Positions 53,961 through 63,848 of a stretch of 64,000 nt of DNA are shown in pieces; position 1 is the stretch's first letter, and each line of letters begins with the position of its first letter. The notes beneath the pieces are model-generated. The model was not told the DNA's origin. It worked only from the letters and a program-made list of their open reading frames with translations, and made no database searches. This DNA comes from Cohnella sp. CFH 77786 (GTDB taxonomy: Bacteria > Bacillota > Bacilli > Paenibacillales > Paenibacillaceae), in NCBI RefSeq assembly GCF_019400745.1, contig NZ_WJIB01000010.1, forward strand, positions 186,001 to 250,000. Direction: 5' to 3'. A program made the position numbers and the translations under genes.

Positions 53961-55743
53961 GCATCTCCCTCGATTCCATTGGGATGTCCACATAGACCCG
54001 GGTGCCCGCTCCTTCCTCGCTTTCCATGCGAATTCCGTAGGAATCGCCGAATGCGATCTCGAGCCGCTCCCGGATATTCATCAAACCGATCCCCTGGCCG
54101 CGGGTGCGGGCTTCTCCGACGCGAACCTGTTCGAGCAGGCTTGCCCCCATGCCCGGTCCGTTGTCTTCGACGACGATCGTCAGCCGTTTGGGTCCAGGGA
54201 TGGCGTAGAGATGGATATAGCACGGCATATCCGAAGGTTCCAGCGCGTGGTGGATCGCGTTTTCTACTAGAGGCTGCAGGGACATTTTGGGAATGGGACA
54301 GCCGGAATAGCACTCGTCGACGTGCATCTCGAAATGCAGCCGGTCCCGGAACCTGAACTTCTGGATCGTGACATAATGCCGGACAATCTCGAGCTCTTCG
54401 CCGACCGTGATCAACGTTTCTTTCACCGAAATGGAGCTGCGGAACAATTGTCCCAGCGCCTCCACGATGTCGGCAATTTGCCTCTGCCCGTTGATCTTCG
54501 CCAGCCAGATGACCGAGTCGAGCGTATTGTACAGAAAATGAGGGTTGATTTGCGCTTGAAGCGCCTTGAATTGCGTCTCCCGGATCAGCAGCTGTTTGTC
54601 GTAGTTTTCGTGAATCAGTTGATCGATCTCCTGGATCATCATGCGGAATGCCCGATGAAGCTGCCCGACCTCGTCCATTGGCAGCGCTTCCATTTCGGTT
54701 AAGGAATAATTGCCCTTCTGCACCTGCTTCATCCGTTCGATCAAATCCTCGATCGGGCGCGTAATCCCTTGCGCGAAACGAATCGAAACGGAGAACAGCA
54801 GCCCGAGGCTGGCGGCGAAGCTGATCAGCAGCACGCGTTTCATCCACACGATCCGGTCGAAGATCCGGTCGAACGGAATGACCGAGTAATACATCCACCG
54901 GTAGGTCACGGATTGAAAATAAGACAAAAAAGACGGCTCCCGGGTCTGAAGAATCTGATACCCGCTCCCCTTAAAGCCGCTGAAATCAGCAATGGCCATA
55001 TCCCGTCCCCCGGACGAATAAACCGGCTTCCCTCCCGCCACGATGTGCAGCTCGCCGGATTGCAGTTCCGTCCCGCGCAGGACATCCTCGACAATCCGAT
55101 TCAGCCGAAACTGCACGATCAACGTGCCGATGGGCTTCAGTTCGAGATTCGCGTAGGAGCGGATCGTCCGGGCTGCGAGAAGCTCGTCGTTCGCTTGATC
55201 CGGATAAATCCAGCGCAGGCCGCCCAGGGCTTGGGCCGCTTCCAGTCGGATATGCTGCAATCTTTCCGGAGGAATCGGCTCGAGCTGCCCGGCGAGGAAT
55301 TCCTTGCCGCCGTTGCTGACAATCTCGACGGAATCGATATCATTGCCGTTCCCGGCATACTTGATCAACCGATCCATGAGATCGACGGACAACATCGTTC
55401 GATCGTAATCGGAGCGGGGCTGGGCGAGTCCGATCAGATCGGCTTGAATCCCTGCGTCGGTAGCGATGTTATACGAAAGCAGCTCGATCTTCTTGAGCTC
55501 GTTCTCGATCGCTTGGGACGACAAATGGAGCACTTGCGACGATTTGACATACAATTGTTCGTCATAGGTGGCATAAGCGTAGGAAAGCGAGGCGTACGTA
55601 ACGGCAAACCCGGCCGCCGTAATCAGCGAAATGAGAGCGAAAACCTTGTGTTTGATCCGCAGCCTGCCAAACTTCCATTGGGTGGGGAAAACCGGTTTAA
55701 TAGGATATCCCTCCCAGACAAGCCGTTTTCCAAAGTATAACAC
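53953..55743 (-). CDS. Sensor histidine kinase (YesM-like)
   Basis: 596 residues as drawn from a GTG at 55743. Helix 1 at about 33-52 (VFALISLITAAGFAVTYASL), a large extracellular region, helix 2 near 300-317 (VLLISFAASLGLLFSVSIRF), a HAMP-like GITRPIEDLIERMKQVQKGN, His_kinase LQAQINPHFLYNTLDSVIWL (His about 403) and HATPase VVEDNGPGMG and GQGIGLMNIRERLE. Classic YesM layout for sensing carbohydrate status. The start is unsettled: GGGAGGG precedes an ATT codon at 55701, so initiation might be there. It follows the second permease by 21 bases. Confidence 0.9.
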   Translation of the reverse strand: MLYFGKRLVWEGYPIKPVFPTQWKFGRLRIKHKVFALISLITAAGFAVTYASLSYAYATYDEQLYVKSSQVLHLSSQAIENELKKIELLSYNIATDAGIQADLIGLAQPRSDYDRTMLSVDLMDRLIKYAGNGNDIDSVEIVSNGGKEFLAGQLEPIPPERLQHIRLEAAQALGGLRWIYPDQANDELLAARTIRSYANLELKPIGTLIVQFRLNRIVEDVLRGTELQSGELHIVAGGKPVYSSGGRDMAIADFSGFKGSGYQILQTREPSFLSYFQSVTYRWMYYSVIPFDRIFDRIVWMKRVLLISFAASLGLLFSVSIRFAQGITRPIEDLIERMKQVQKGNYSLTEMEALPMDEVGQLHRAFRMMIQEIDQLIHENYDKQLLIRETQFKALQAQINPHFLYNTLDSVIWLAKINGQRQIADIVEALGQLFRSSISVKETLITVGEELEIVRHYVTIQKFRFRDRLHFEMHVDECYSGCPIPKMSLQPLVENAIHHALEPSDMPCYIHLYAIPGPKRLTIVVEDNGPGMGASLLEQVRVGEARTRGQGIGLMNIRERLEIAFGDSYGIRMESEEGAGTRVYVDIPMESREMHA

Positions 55744-55764
55744 CGCTTCCGAGGCCAGGCTATG

Positions 55765-56610
55765 CTATCCTTTTAAGCCGGTCGTGCTGATACCTTCTAC
55801 GATATACTTCTGGAAAGTGAAGAAAACGATCAGGATCGGCACCAAGGATAACGTGGACATGGCGAACAAGCCCCCCCAATTGTTGACCGAATCGGCATCC
55901 AGGAACATTTTGAGCGCAAGCGACACCGGATACATCTCCGGCTTGTTCAAATACAGCAGCGGCGTGATGAAATCGTCCCATCTCCAATAGAACGAGAAGA
56001 TCGCGGACGTCATGAGCGCCGGATTGATCAGCGGAAGAACGACCTTGAAGAAGATGCCGAACCTGCTGCAGCCGTCGATCTTCGCCGCTTCGTCCAGCTC
56101 GTGGGGAATCGTGCGGATGAACTGCATGATCAGGAAGATAAAGAAGGGAAATCCGAAATAGTTGGGCACGATGATCGGCTTGAACGTGGACACCCAGCCC
56201 AGACTGGTATACATGATGTACTGCGGGACGGTCGTCACGTCGGTGGGCAGCATCATCGTCATCAAGACGCAGCCAAACCAGAACCCGCGGCCGATAAAAG
56301 GAATCCGAGCCAGCGCGTACGCGACCAGGGCGGACGAACAGACCGCTCCGATCGTGGACAGCGTGACCAGAATAAGCGAATTTGTGAAAAAGGTCGCAAA
56401 CGTCATATTCCCGAACCCTTTCCAGCCGGACGCGTAGTTGCTCCACTCGATGCGGCTCGGAATCAGGGAGTACGCCTGCGCGAAGATTTCCGAATTCGGC
56501 TTCAAGGAGCTGGAAATCATCCAGAAAACCGGGTAGAGAACGAGAAGCGCCAGCCCGCCTACGAGCAAATGGTAGAGCGCCGCGCTCGTGAATTTCCGGT
56601 TCGCGCTCAT
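55765..56610 (-). CDS. Carbohydrate ABC transporter permease (MalG-like)
   Basis: 281 residues with six hydrophobic helices, the N-terminal [20 protein letters not shown] motif and the EAA loop [20 protein letters not shown] near residue 190, which contacts the ATPase. It starts one base after the stop of the MalF-like gene. No ATPase gene is nearby, so a shared MsmK-type ATPase is likely (inference). Confidence 0.93.
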   Translation of the reverse strand: MSANRKFTSAALYHLLVGGLALLVLYPVFWMISSSLKPNSEIFAQAYSLIPSRIEWSNYASGWKGFGNMTFATFFTNSLILVTLSTIGAVCSSALVAYALARIPFIGRGFWFGCVLMTMMLPTDVTTVPQYIMYTSLGWVSTFKPIIVPNYFGFPFFIFLIMQFIRTIPHELDEAAKIDGCSRFGIFFKVVLPLINPALMTSAIFSFYWRWDDFITPLLYLNKPEMYPVSLALKMFLDADSVNNWGGLFAMSTLSLVPILIVFFTFQKYIVEGISTTGLKG

Positions 56611-56611
56611 C

Positions 56612-57520
56612 TCAGCTCTCCCCTTTCGACTCGTAGTGAACCCAGAGGGACGAGGTTTTAAAGATCGCCAGCGTAATCAGCCCGATGATCAGCAGAATCA
56701 CCCAGGCCATCGCGGAAGCATAGCCCATCTCGAAGAACTGGAACGCTCTCCGGTACAAGTACAGGGAATATAGCAGCGTGCTGTCGAGCGGGCCGCCTTC
56801 CCCTCTGGAAATGATATACGCCGGCGTAAAGGTGAGGAAGGCCGAGATCGTCTGCATGATCAGGTTAAACAGAATGATCGGACTCAGCAGCGGCAGCGTG
56901 ATGCTGACGAACCGGCGAAGCGCATTGGCCCCGTCTACGCTGGCCGCTTCTTGATAGGTTGCCGGTATGTTCTTGAGCCCCGCCAGGAAGATCAGCATGG
57001 AGGAGCCGAATTGCCAGACCGAGAGCGCGACCAGCGTCCACAGCGCGGTGCCGGGATTGCCGATCCAATTCACGTTCGTCTGAATGCCGATCAAGCCGAG
57101 CACCGAGTTCAGCAATCCCTTCTCGCCGAAAATTTGCGACCACATGATCGAAACGGCAACGCTGCCGCCAATCAGCGAGGGCAAATAATAAGCGGACCGG
57201 TATAACCGGACGGCCTTGGTTGCCGCGTTCAACATGAGGGCGACCAGGAGCGCGAACGCAAGCCGGAACGGCACGCTGCCGAACACGTAGATGAACGTCA
57301 CCTGAAGCGATTTGCCGATTTTCGCGTCGTCGTGAAGCATTTTGGAATAGTTGCCGAATCCGATCCAGCGCGGCGGATCCATCAGGTTGTAATCGGTAAA
57401 GGAATAATAGAGGGACGAGGCCATCGGATACAACGTGAAGATAAGAAAGCCCAGGACGAACGGAGCGGCGAAAATATAACCGACCAGATGGTCATTCACC
57501 TTCCATGCTTGCGGCTTCAT
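56612..57520 (-). CDS. Carbohydrate ABC transporter permease (MalF-like)
   Basis: 302 residues from the ATG at 57520 ([14 protein letters not shown]) after GGGGAG; a longer start at 57541 is possible. Six helices, the [20 protein letters not shown] signature and the EAA loop [20 protein letters not shown] near 205. With the MalG-like protein it forms the membrane channel for a sugar or oligosaccharide. Confidence 0.92.
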   Translation of the reverse strand: MKPQAWKVNDHLVGYIFAAPFVLGFLIFTLYPMASSLYYSFTDYNLMDPPRWIGFGNYSKMLHDDAKIGKSLQVTFIYVFGSVPFRLAFALLVALMLNAATKAVRLYRSAYYLPSLIGGSVAVSIMWSQIFGEKGLLNSVLGLIGIQTNVNWIGNPGTALWTLVALSVWQFGSSMLIFLAGLKNIPATYQEAASVDGANALRRFVSITLPLLSPIILFNLIMQTISAFLTFTPAYIISRGEGGPLDSTLLYSLYLYRRAFQFFEMGYASAMAWVILLIIGLITLAIFKTSSLWVHYESKGES

Positions 57521-57599
57521 GTGGTTCAACTCCCCGCTCATAGGATTTGCATGGGGTAGAAAGAGGACCAGCTCCAGTTGGAACCGGTCCGATCGCGGC

Positions 57600-58970
57600 T
57601 TACTTGGTATTCGCCAACACTTCGTTCGCGCCCTTGCGGAATTTGGCGGCGGCTTCCTCGACCGATATTTTCTTGTAGAGCATTTGTTCGGTCAAATCGC
57701 GCAAGATTTGCTTCACCTGCGGGGCGCCGGCCGGGTTCGGCGGGTCCAGCGGACTGCTGTTCTTCTCCACCCAGGCGATATAATCGAAGACTTGCTTCTC
57801 TTTGTCGGTGAGCATCGGTCCCAGCGCCTCCTTCACCTTGGACGAAACCGGCACGCCGCGCTCGGCCTTGATCACCTTGTTCGCTTCGATGTTATTGGTC
57901 CAATAGTCGATGAATTTGACCGCTTCTTCCTTATTCTTCGAGTTCTCCGAGACGGAGAAGAACATGCTCGGCTTCAGGAACAGTCCCTTGCTCTGATTCG
58001 GTCCCGGCATCGGACGAAGCTCGAGCGGACGTTTGGAGGCATCGCTGAGGGCGATGAACTGGTTCGACCAGAGGAACGAGACCGCCGCGTTGCCGAGCGA
58101 CAACTCGTCGTCCTCCGGCGTGCCTTTCCGCTGCAATTCTTTATCCCACGTCGGCACATAGCCGTTGTCGTACCATTGCAGATAGCGCTTATAGAAATCG
58201 ATGAACAATTGGTCGTCGGCATACCCGAGCGCGTTTCCTTCCTTGTTGTAGAGCATCTGGCCGAACGTGCGCAGATAATAGCCGAGCATCCCGTCGTGGT
58301 CGAGCCCGAAGCCGCCCAACATTTTCCCGCTTGCCTTCAGCTTCGCGGCAATCGCATCCAGATCGTCCCATGTCCAATCCTGCTTCAATTCCGCAATACC
58401 GGCTTTTTTGAGCATTTCCATATCGACGCTGGGTCCCATCGCATTGACGCCGAGGTTCATCGCATACAGCTTGCCGTTCAGTTTGCCGGAGTCGAGCGCA
58501 TTCGGGTTGACATCGGCCACGTTCAGCAGGCCGTTCTTCGTATACGGCGTCAGGTCGAGCAGTTGATTGCGGCTGCCATATTGACTTAAGTACGCATAGT
58601 CCATCTGAATGATATCGGGCAGCTGGTTGGCCGCCGCTTGCGGCGCGAGCTTCTTCCAGTAGTCGTTCCAGGAGGCATATTCGGGCTCTATGTTGACATG
58701 GGGGTTGTCCTTCTCGTACATTTCGATGACCTTCATGGTGTAGTCGTGGCGGGATTGTCCCCCCCACCAGGTCATGCGCAGCTTGACCGGATCCTTGCCT
58801 GCCTCCTTGCTTGCCTCGTTGCTCGCTTGCGCGGTTGACGTTGCCGGTTTCGCCGTGGTTTCGCCGCTGCTCGCGGACGGCTCTGCGGTTCCCTTGCCGC
58901 CCCCGTTGCCGCAGCCGGCGATGACACCGGCCATCACCAGAGCTAGAACGGAGACCAATCGCTTCCTCAC
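57600..58970 (-). CDS. Extracellular sugar-binding lipoprotein (ABC, family 1)
   Basis: 456 residues from the GTG at 58970. Lipoprotein signal VLALVMAGVIAGC (Cys about 20), then a Gly/Ser/Thr/Ala-rich linker (about 20-60). The solute-binding domain starts at LRMTWWGGQSRHDYTMKVIE and includes EPEYASWNDYWKKLAPQAAA and ADVNPNALDSGKLNGKLYAM. It delivers sugar to the two permeases downstream. A perfect cre site 29 bases upstream predicts catabolite repression. Confidence 0.93.
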   Translation of the reverse strand: MRKRLVSVLALVMAGVIAGCGNGGGKGTAEPSASSGETTAKPATSTAQASNEASKEAGKDPVKLRMTWWGGQSRHDYTMKVIEMYEKDNPHVNIEPEYASWNDYWKKLAPQAAANQLPDIIQMDYAYLSQYGSRNQLLDLTPYTKNGLLNVADVNPNALDSGKLNGKLYAMNLGVNAMGPSVDMEMLKKAGIAELKQDWTWDDLDAIAAKLKASGKMLGGFGLDHDGMLGYYLRTFGQMLYNKEGNALGYADDQLFIDFYKRYLQWYDNGYVPTWDKELQRKGTPEDDELSLGNAAVSFLWSNQFIALSDASKRPLELRPMPGPNQSKGLFLKPSMFFSVSENSKNKEEAVKFIDYWTNNIEANKVIKAERGVPVSSKVKEALGPMLTDKEKQVFDYIAWVEKNSSPLDPPNPAGAPQVKQILRDLTEQMLYKKISVEEAAAKFRKGANEVLANTK

Positions 58971-58998
58971 GCTTAATCCCCCCGTATCCGAATTGAAT

Positions 58999-59012
58999 TG
59001 ACAGCGTTTACA
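58999..59012 (-). promoter_or_regulatory. Catabolite-response element (cre), CcpA binding site
   Basis: TGACAGCGTTTACA fits the consensus TGWNANCGNTNWCA at every position, 29 bases upstream of the binding-protein GTG. It predicts CcpA-mediated repression of the sugar transport operon. Confidence 0.75.
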
Positions 59013-59176
59013 ATTCTGATTATCATTATCCCTCCCGGCCGCGATTGCCGTAATCTAAAAAACCGATGTTTCTCCTCTAATTTTCCGAGTTTTTGGGTCG
59101 GGGACCGTTTCTCATGTCGAGACAAAAAAGACCGCTTGCGCGGTTCTGCTTCCTCTATTATACCTACAGCTCACCT

Positions 59177-59533
59177 AAGGGTTTCGCAGAAACATCATCT
59201 CCGGAAGTCACTACAGCGCCCATAGTCGGGGGTTTCGCAGAAATAACGTCTCCGGAAGTCTCTGCAGCGTTGGTAGTTGAGGATTTCGCAAAAATAACGT
59301 CTCCGGAAGTCACTACAGCGCTCGTAGTCGGGGGTTTCGCAGAAATAACGTCTCCGGAAGTTACTTCAGCGCTCGTAGTCGGGGATTTCGCAAAAATAAC
59401 GTCTCCGGAAGTCTCTACAGCGCTCGAAGTCGGGGATTTCGCAAAAATAACGTCTCCGGAAGTCACTACAGCGCCCATAGTCGGGGATTTCGCAAAAATA
59501 ACGTCTCCGGAAGTCACTACAGCGTTTGTTGTT
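59177..59533. repeat. 51-bp tandem repeat array, seven copies
   Basis: Seven head-to-tail units of 51 bases, each with TTTCGCA(G/A)AAATAACG, then TCTCCGGAAGT and ACTACAGCG, separated only by small substitutions; a further truncated unit may follow. Because 51 is a multiple of three, several frames on both strands are open through it. None has a convincing start, so I treat the array as non-coding. It is not CRISPR: there are no unique spacers. Confidence 0.92.
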
Positions 59534-59660
59534 TGTTGTGGAGGGTTTCGCAGCAAGACGAGCAGAACAAGAACGGGAGCGCCAATACCGAATACGGATC
59601 CCCTCTCGCTTCCCCAAAACCACTCTCTGAAAACTTATAATTTCTAACATGTCAAATAAA

Positions 59661-59699
59661 GCACCGGTGCCTGCAGATCCGCTTCTGCAAGCCCGGTGC
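59661..59699. terminator. Hairpin downstream of the 51-bp array
   Basis: GCACCGG / CCCGGTGC outer arms, CTGCAGA/TCTGCA inner. On the minus strand it is followed by TTTATTTG, so it could end minus-strand transcription; no minus-strand gene is close enough to assign it. Confidence 0.55.
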
Positions 59700-59859
59700 A
59701 ATCTTGTTCCAGCTTAAGCTTCAGAGGCGGCCTTAATTGGACATGCCGTGTTGCGAGCGGGTGTTACGGAAGCCAACCGACGAGGCGCGAATAATCCGAA
59801 GCAGAAGAATGCATATTGAAAAGGAAAAGTCACCCATCCAAGGAGGAGATCCCCCCAAC

Positions 59860-60087
59860 ATGAGCGAGCAACAGAAAACGAAGCAAGCCGAACATGCGCT
59901 GGATGCCCTGCAGCATGCCGTAGACCAAGCGCAATCCCATCCTTCGTCGGACAAAATCGAAGAAGCGGACAACGCCGTCGCCCATGCTGAAATCGCCGTC
60001 CGGCAAGCGGAGGATAGCGGCAACGCCGGTGCCCTGTCCCAGCAGCTGAACGAGGAGAAAGAAACGCTTGGCGGATTGAACGGATAA
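59860..60087 (+). CDS. Small coiled-coil-like cytoplasmic protein, 75 residues
   Basis: The ATG at 59860 lies 11 bases after AGGAGGAG. It is helical, rich in Ala, Gln and Glu with heptad-like spacing (KQAEHALDALQHAVDQAQ, KIEEADNAVAHAEIAVRQAE), no Cys, no membrane segment. A strong terminator follows. Small acidic helical proteins of this kind are common in Paenibacillaceae; function unknown. Confidence 0.7.
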   Translation: MSEQQKTKQAEHALDALQHAVDQAQSHPSSDKIEEADNAVAHAEIAVRQAEDSGNAGALSQQLNEEKETLGGLNG

Positions 60088-60113
60088 ATCCTTCCTTACG
60101 CCATGAAATGCCG

Positions 60114-60153
60114 CAAGCCCGCAAAGCTGTCTTCACAGCCTGCGGGCTTGTTT
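60114..60153 (+). terminator. Rho-independent terminator after the 75-residue gene
   Basis: CAAGCCCGCA / TGCGGGCTTG arms with an inner GCTGT/ACAGC pair and TTT following; 26 bases after the stop. Confidence 0.88.
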
Positions 60154-60286
60154 ACGGATGGACCCCGCTCCGGTCGGCCGCCTTCAGCGGTTAAAGCCGT
60201 AACTCCTTGGGGGCTCATTATCTTTCCGATCGGAATATTTAAAACATAAGATCGTACGATTGCTTTCGGTGGAAAATCAAGCCCGG

Positions 60287-60709
60287 TTAATCATTCATGA
60301 CGTAAATCAAACCGAGTCCGAGGAAGAGACACAACGGGGAATACAGAACGGTGTCCCACTTGGCGAATAACGTTCCTTTCCGTTTCTTGAAGAAGCCGAC
60401 CCAGCGAAAATCCCCGACGGTTCGGATAAGGAATACGCCGGCCAAGGTCCAGCCTCCGTACGTCAGTAACCAATCGGGAAAAAGCAGCCGCTCGATCGCT
60501 TCGCCCAGCTCTAACACGAACCATCCCGACAAAGCCAATGCTCCAGCCACGATGCCTGTCGCAATCTTCGTCGGTAGAAATACCGGTTCCGAACCTGCGC
60601 TCGGTATTGCGGCCAACGCTCCTTTTCTCCCGCCTGCCATCCAATACAGATGAATGCCGCTGATCAGAAACAAAATTGCTCCCACGATCCAAGAGATCAC
60701 GTTTACCAT
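60287..60709 (-). CDS. DUF3995 family membrane protein
   Basis: 140 residues from the ATG at 60709 after GGGAGGGG. Four hydrophobic segments (WIVGAILFLISGIHLYWMAG, IATGIVAGALALSGWFVL, YGGWTLAGVFLIRTVGDF, LYSPLCLFLGLGLIYVM) with a GGRKGALAAIP loop typical of DUF3995. The frame is open to an ATG at 60796 with an extra 29 residues, but that start has a weak ribosome site. It follows the lipoprotein gene on the same strand. Confidence 0.72.
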   Translation of the reverse strand: MVNVISWIVGAILFLISGIHLYWMAGGRKGALAAIPSAGSEPVFLPTKIATGIVAGALALSGWFVLELGEAIERLLFPDWLLTYGGWTLAGVFLIRTVGDFRWVGFFKKRKGTLFAKWDTVLYSPLCLFLGLGLIYVMND

Positions 60710-60807
60710 CTCGTACCCCTCCCAAATATGGGACTTCTGCTCGGCCGCCTCGGGAGTCATTCCCGCCTTGCGGAAGAGCTCCCGAGCGTAATTCATTCTC
60801 GTTCGCT

Positions 60808-61566
60808 CTACCGTCTACTGGCTTGCTGCAACGTGATTGTTTTTAGCCTTTCCGTTCCCGCCGCGCCGGGGCTGATCAGGTTCTCCTTTGTCCAATAGCT
60901 GATTCGGAACGATGTGCCATCGTTCAAATGAATGCGAAGAAACTCCTTTCCTTCGTCACCCAGTCCGTTTCCCATTTTATAGATTTCGTCGAAGCCGATA
61001 TACTCCAACGCAAGGTATTCGTCGATGAATTCCTTCGACGCTTCTTCGGAGAAATACGATATCAGATGACCGTCGTTCGTGCTTTCGAAGCTGACTCGGG
61101 ATACTCTTCCTTTCATGTCGTATACATCCGAAACGGTTTTGGCTTTGGGGTTTCCATTCGCTTGATACAATTTATCGCCGGCGAGAAGCCTGAAGGACCC
61201 TTTATAGCCCGCCGCTTCATACACTTTCGTACCGATTGGCAGGAAGGTTGCATCCCCGTTCTGCATTTGATATCCCATGCACGCGTGGCCCGTCAAAGTA
61301 TAACCGATTTCACCGACTTCCTTGCCCTTAGCGACCTTGGAGGCATCCGGCGAGGGAATCGAAGCTGTTTCTCCGACATGGACGTAGTTGATGTCATTCC
61401 ACATGAAAGCGTCAATATAGTCAATTTCCGCATCCGGACAATTTTTAACATCGGGAACTTTCGTTTCAACGTCTTTCATTTCAATGTCTTTCGTTTCAAC
61501 GCTCTTCGATGAACAGGCGGCAACCAGAACCAGCAAGAAGACCATAAGGATCCCTTTAATTCTCAT
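60808..61566 (-). CDS. Lipoprotein of unknown function
   Basis: 252 residues: lipoprotein signal ILMVFLLVLVAAC (Cys about 18), then a Lys/Glu-rich repeat (VETKDIEMKDVETKVPDV), a conserved-looking middle (IGYTLTGHACMGYQMQNGDA) and a C-terminal HLNDGTSFRISYWTKENLIS. Presumed membrane-anchored outside the cell. Family not recognised. Confidence 0.65.
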   Translation of the reverse strand: MRIKGILMVFLLVLVAACSSKSVETKDIEMKDVETKVPDVKNCPDAEIDYIDAFMWNDINYVHVGETASIPSPDASKVAKGKEVGEIGYTLTGHACMGYQMQNGDATFLPIGTKVYEAAGYKGSFRLLAGDKLYQANGNPKAKTVSDVYDMKGRVSRVSFESTNDGHLISYFSEEASKEFIDEYLALEYIGFDEIYKMGNGLGDEGKEFLRIHLNDGTSFRISYWTKENLISPGAAGTERLKTITLQQASRR

Positions 61567-61972
61567 TTCGTTAACCCCTTAATGATTGTACGTAATGATC
61601 AGACGTTCCCATTAAGAGAATTGTTGCGCAGATCACCTGGCTGATTGTCGATCAGAACATAAGGATCTGATTCGTGACATCGGAAACGAACGAATAAGAC
61701 GACGGTTAACGGAACGCCCGCAACGCAAGGAGAGATCCTCGCGGTTGCGGGCGTTTGTTATTCTCGAATTATTCCATTCGATCCGTATGCCACTTATAGC
61801 GTTACCCAGAGCAGCGCGGACACCTCTCCGGGAACCGCAGCCCGTCACTCGAGTAATGCTCAGGATTCGTTTCATCGAACAAGTAGCGGTATCGATGATA
61901 TCGTCGGCGGCTCTAAGAATAGCCTATATTTCAGGCTCCGGCAAAAACGGATTCTTTCGTCTCATCGTTCGC
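61567..61972. other. Intergenic region of about 400 bases
   Basis: No ORF with a start, ribosome site and protein-like composition was found. It holds one strong hairpin at 61713-61755. The stretch 61757-61940 is open in one plus frame with some protein-like composition (SSGIDDIVGGSKNSLYFRLR), but has no start and may be a remnant of a lost gene. Confidence 0.4.
61713..61755. terminator. Hairpin in the intergenic region
   Basis: AACGCCCGCAAC / GTTGCGGGCGTT perfect 12-base arms with a nested AGGA/TCCT pair; followed on plus by TGTTATT. Probably a terminator; no certain parent gene. Confidence 0.6.
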
Positions 61973-63598
61973 TCATTCCTTCAACGAATTGTACATATGC
62001 AGAGTGCCGTCTGGATCGGTATCGAAGCTTGGGCCGTAGTTCTCGTGTTTCTTGAACGAGCTGAGCGTCCAAAATCGGACGCTTTTGCCTTTCGACAGCG
62101 CTTGGCTGAAATTCCGGTAAGGTACGGTCGGAATGCCCTTCTTCGCCGCCAAGTCGTCATCGACCCGTTGGAAGGACAACAACGAGGTTCCTCGGGCGTT
62201 GCCCGGCGCATTCAGCAGTGCCCGCATGTCCAGCTTGTCGGCATGACTCTCGTACGTGAAATCGGAGAAAACCAGGTACAGATCGGAAGTCGGCGAGCGG
62301 CCGTATCCGGTCATCCAAGGTTCGATCTTGTCCATGAAGAAGTTGGCGTAAACGCCCTTTCCCTTCTCTCCGGCTTTGCCTGTCGCATCGACGACGATCA
62401 TCCGGTGAAGCGTCACGGTCGCAAGCTTGCCCAGCTGGGTCGGTTTTTCGGCCACGTCGGCGAATTGGTGGAACGGAACTTTATCCTTGTCGATGGAAAG
62501 GACGAGCTTCGGGCTGGATCGATAGAGATCGTATTCCTGATCCGTGATGGCCTTCGGATCCTTGGGACCCAGGAGCACGCTCTGCTGGTTGTCCCACGCT
62601 TGCAGCGTGATTCGCACGATTTCCGACGGGTCCTGCGGAAGGTCCAGGATCTCGGCGATCTTACCATCAGCCATGGAATACACGATAAGCGCAGTGTCGG
62701 GTAGAGACAAATACGGTTTCGCGCCTTGAACATCGAAAATATAACGAAGCTTCCCTGTATCGTAGGTCATGAAATCCCTTGTATCGATTCCGAGGTTTCG
62801 GATCACGTTTCTCAAACTCGCCTTGATCCGCCCCTTATCGTCGTAGAGGTTCATTCGCGCGAATCGAAACGGAGTTAAACTCGTAATGTTCGTCCCGGTT
62901 AACCCGACCTCCCGGAGCTCGTTCAAGTCGCGATACGTCGCGGCTTCCGTCCCTTCCACCGTCTCGTATTTCAGCAGACTGACGATCAACTCCGCCCGGG
63001 TTACGAATTCCTTCGGCCGGAAGGTGCCGTCTTGGAACCCCGATACGATGCCCGTGCCTTTCATCAGGGCGATATAAGGGATTTGACCGGACTCGATCCC
63101 ACCCTTGTATACCTCCGGGGTCGGCAGAAGCGTATTTCGCGTATCGTCGAGAGCCTTGGAGAAATCTGGGTCCGACTTCGCCAAACCGAGGGCAAGCCAC
63201 TTCATGACCTCAAACCGGGTGATTTTCTCGTCCGGGCGGAATCCTTTGGCGTAATCCCCCGGCAGGATGACGCCTAACGCGGCCAGGTTCCGCACGGCCT
63301 CCTTGCTCCAGTGGGTTTCCAACTCGGGAAACACGTTCGGCGGCGCTGCGGAATCGGGCTTCAATTTCGTGATCTTGTTCAGCATGGCCGCCGCTTCCGC
63401 TCTGGAGACCGCTTTATTCGGTTGAAAGGAGTTGTCGGGGTACCCGGAAACAATGCCTTTATCCAACGCAGTCAAGATGTACTTCTTCGCCCAATGATTC
63501 TGAATATCCGGAAAACCGGCTGCATGGACTTCGTTCTTCGTTAACGCCACAGGGAACAGTAAGGTTAGGCTGATGATGAACGTAATGAACTTTTTCAC
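61973..63598 (-). CDS. Secreted protein with three N-terminal SLH domains
   Basis: 541 residues from the GTG at 63598 after TTGGAGG. Signal peptide (ITFIISLTLLFPVALTKNEV, ending VHAA). Three SLH domains in order: FPDIQNHWAKKYILTALDKG (about 28), FPELETHWSKEAVRNLAALG (about 90) and the divergent YIALMKGTGIVSGFQDGTFR (about 175). The C-terminal 320 residues form an unrecognised extracellular domain. SLH domains should bind cell-wall polymer. Unlike the giant protein, the SLH domains are at the N terminus. Confidence 0.82.
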   Translation of the reverse strand: MKKFITFIISLTLLFPVALTKNEVHAAGFPDIQNHWAKKYILTALDKGIVSGYPDNSFQPNKAVSRAEAAAMLNKITKLKPDSAAPPNVFPELETHWSKEAVRNLAALGVILPGDYAKGFRPDEKITRFEVMKWLALGLAKSDPDFSKALDDTRNTLLPTPEVYKGGIESGQIPYIALMKGTGIVSGFQDGTFRPKEFVTRAELIVSLLKYETVEGTEAATYRDLNELREVGLTGTNITSLTPFRFARMNLYDDKGRIKASLRNVIRNLGIDTRDFMTYDTGKLRYIFDVQGAKPYLSLPDTALIVYSMADGKIAEILDLPQDPSEIVRITLQAWDNQQSVLLGPKDPKAITDQEYDLYRSSPKLVLSIDKDKVPFHQFADVAEKPTQLGKLATVTLHRMIVVDATGKAGEKGKGVYANFFMDKIEPWMTGYGRSPTSDLYLVFSDFTYESHADKLDMRALLNAPGNARGTSLLSFQRVDDDLAAKKGIPTVPYRNFSQALSKGKSVRFWTLSSFKKHENYGPSFDTDPDGTLHMYNSLKE

Positions 63599-63848
63599 GG
63601 GCTGCCTCCAAGTGGTAAGTTCTTTCCTTTCGTTATTATAGCGGCTAACCCCGAATTCCAACAATTCCTATCACAAGTAAAACGCCTGACGCCGTCCTGA
63701 CAGGTATACGAGTAAAGGGAACCGAAATACGTTCCGCCAAATAATGAATTCCTGGAAAGATCCTAACGAAAGGATACCTTTGTTGGGATACCGACCGGAT
63801 AAGGCAGTTTCGTGAAACCGCATGCCGGATTCGCCCCGCCGGTCAACT

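Noticed and set aside
59177-59533. CRISPR array
   Set aside because: The units are contiguous with no unique spacers and no cas genes are near.
59093-59701. ORFs of 184, 130 and 111 codons through the 51-bp array
   Set aside because: Three frames are open only because the unit is a multiple of three; no convincing start and no unique protein-like sequence outside the repeat.
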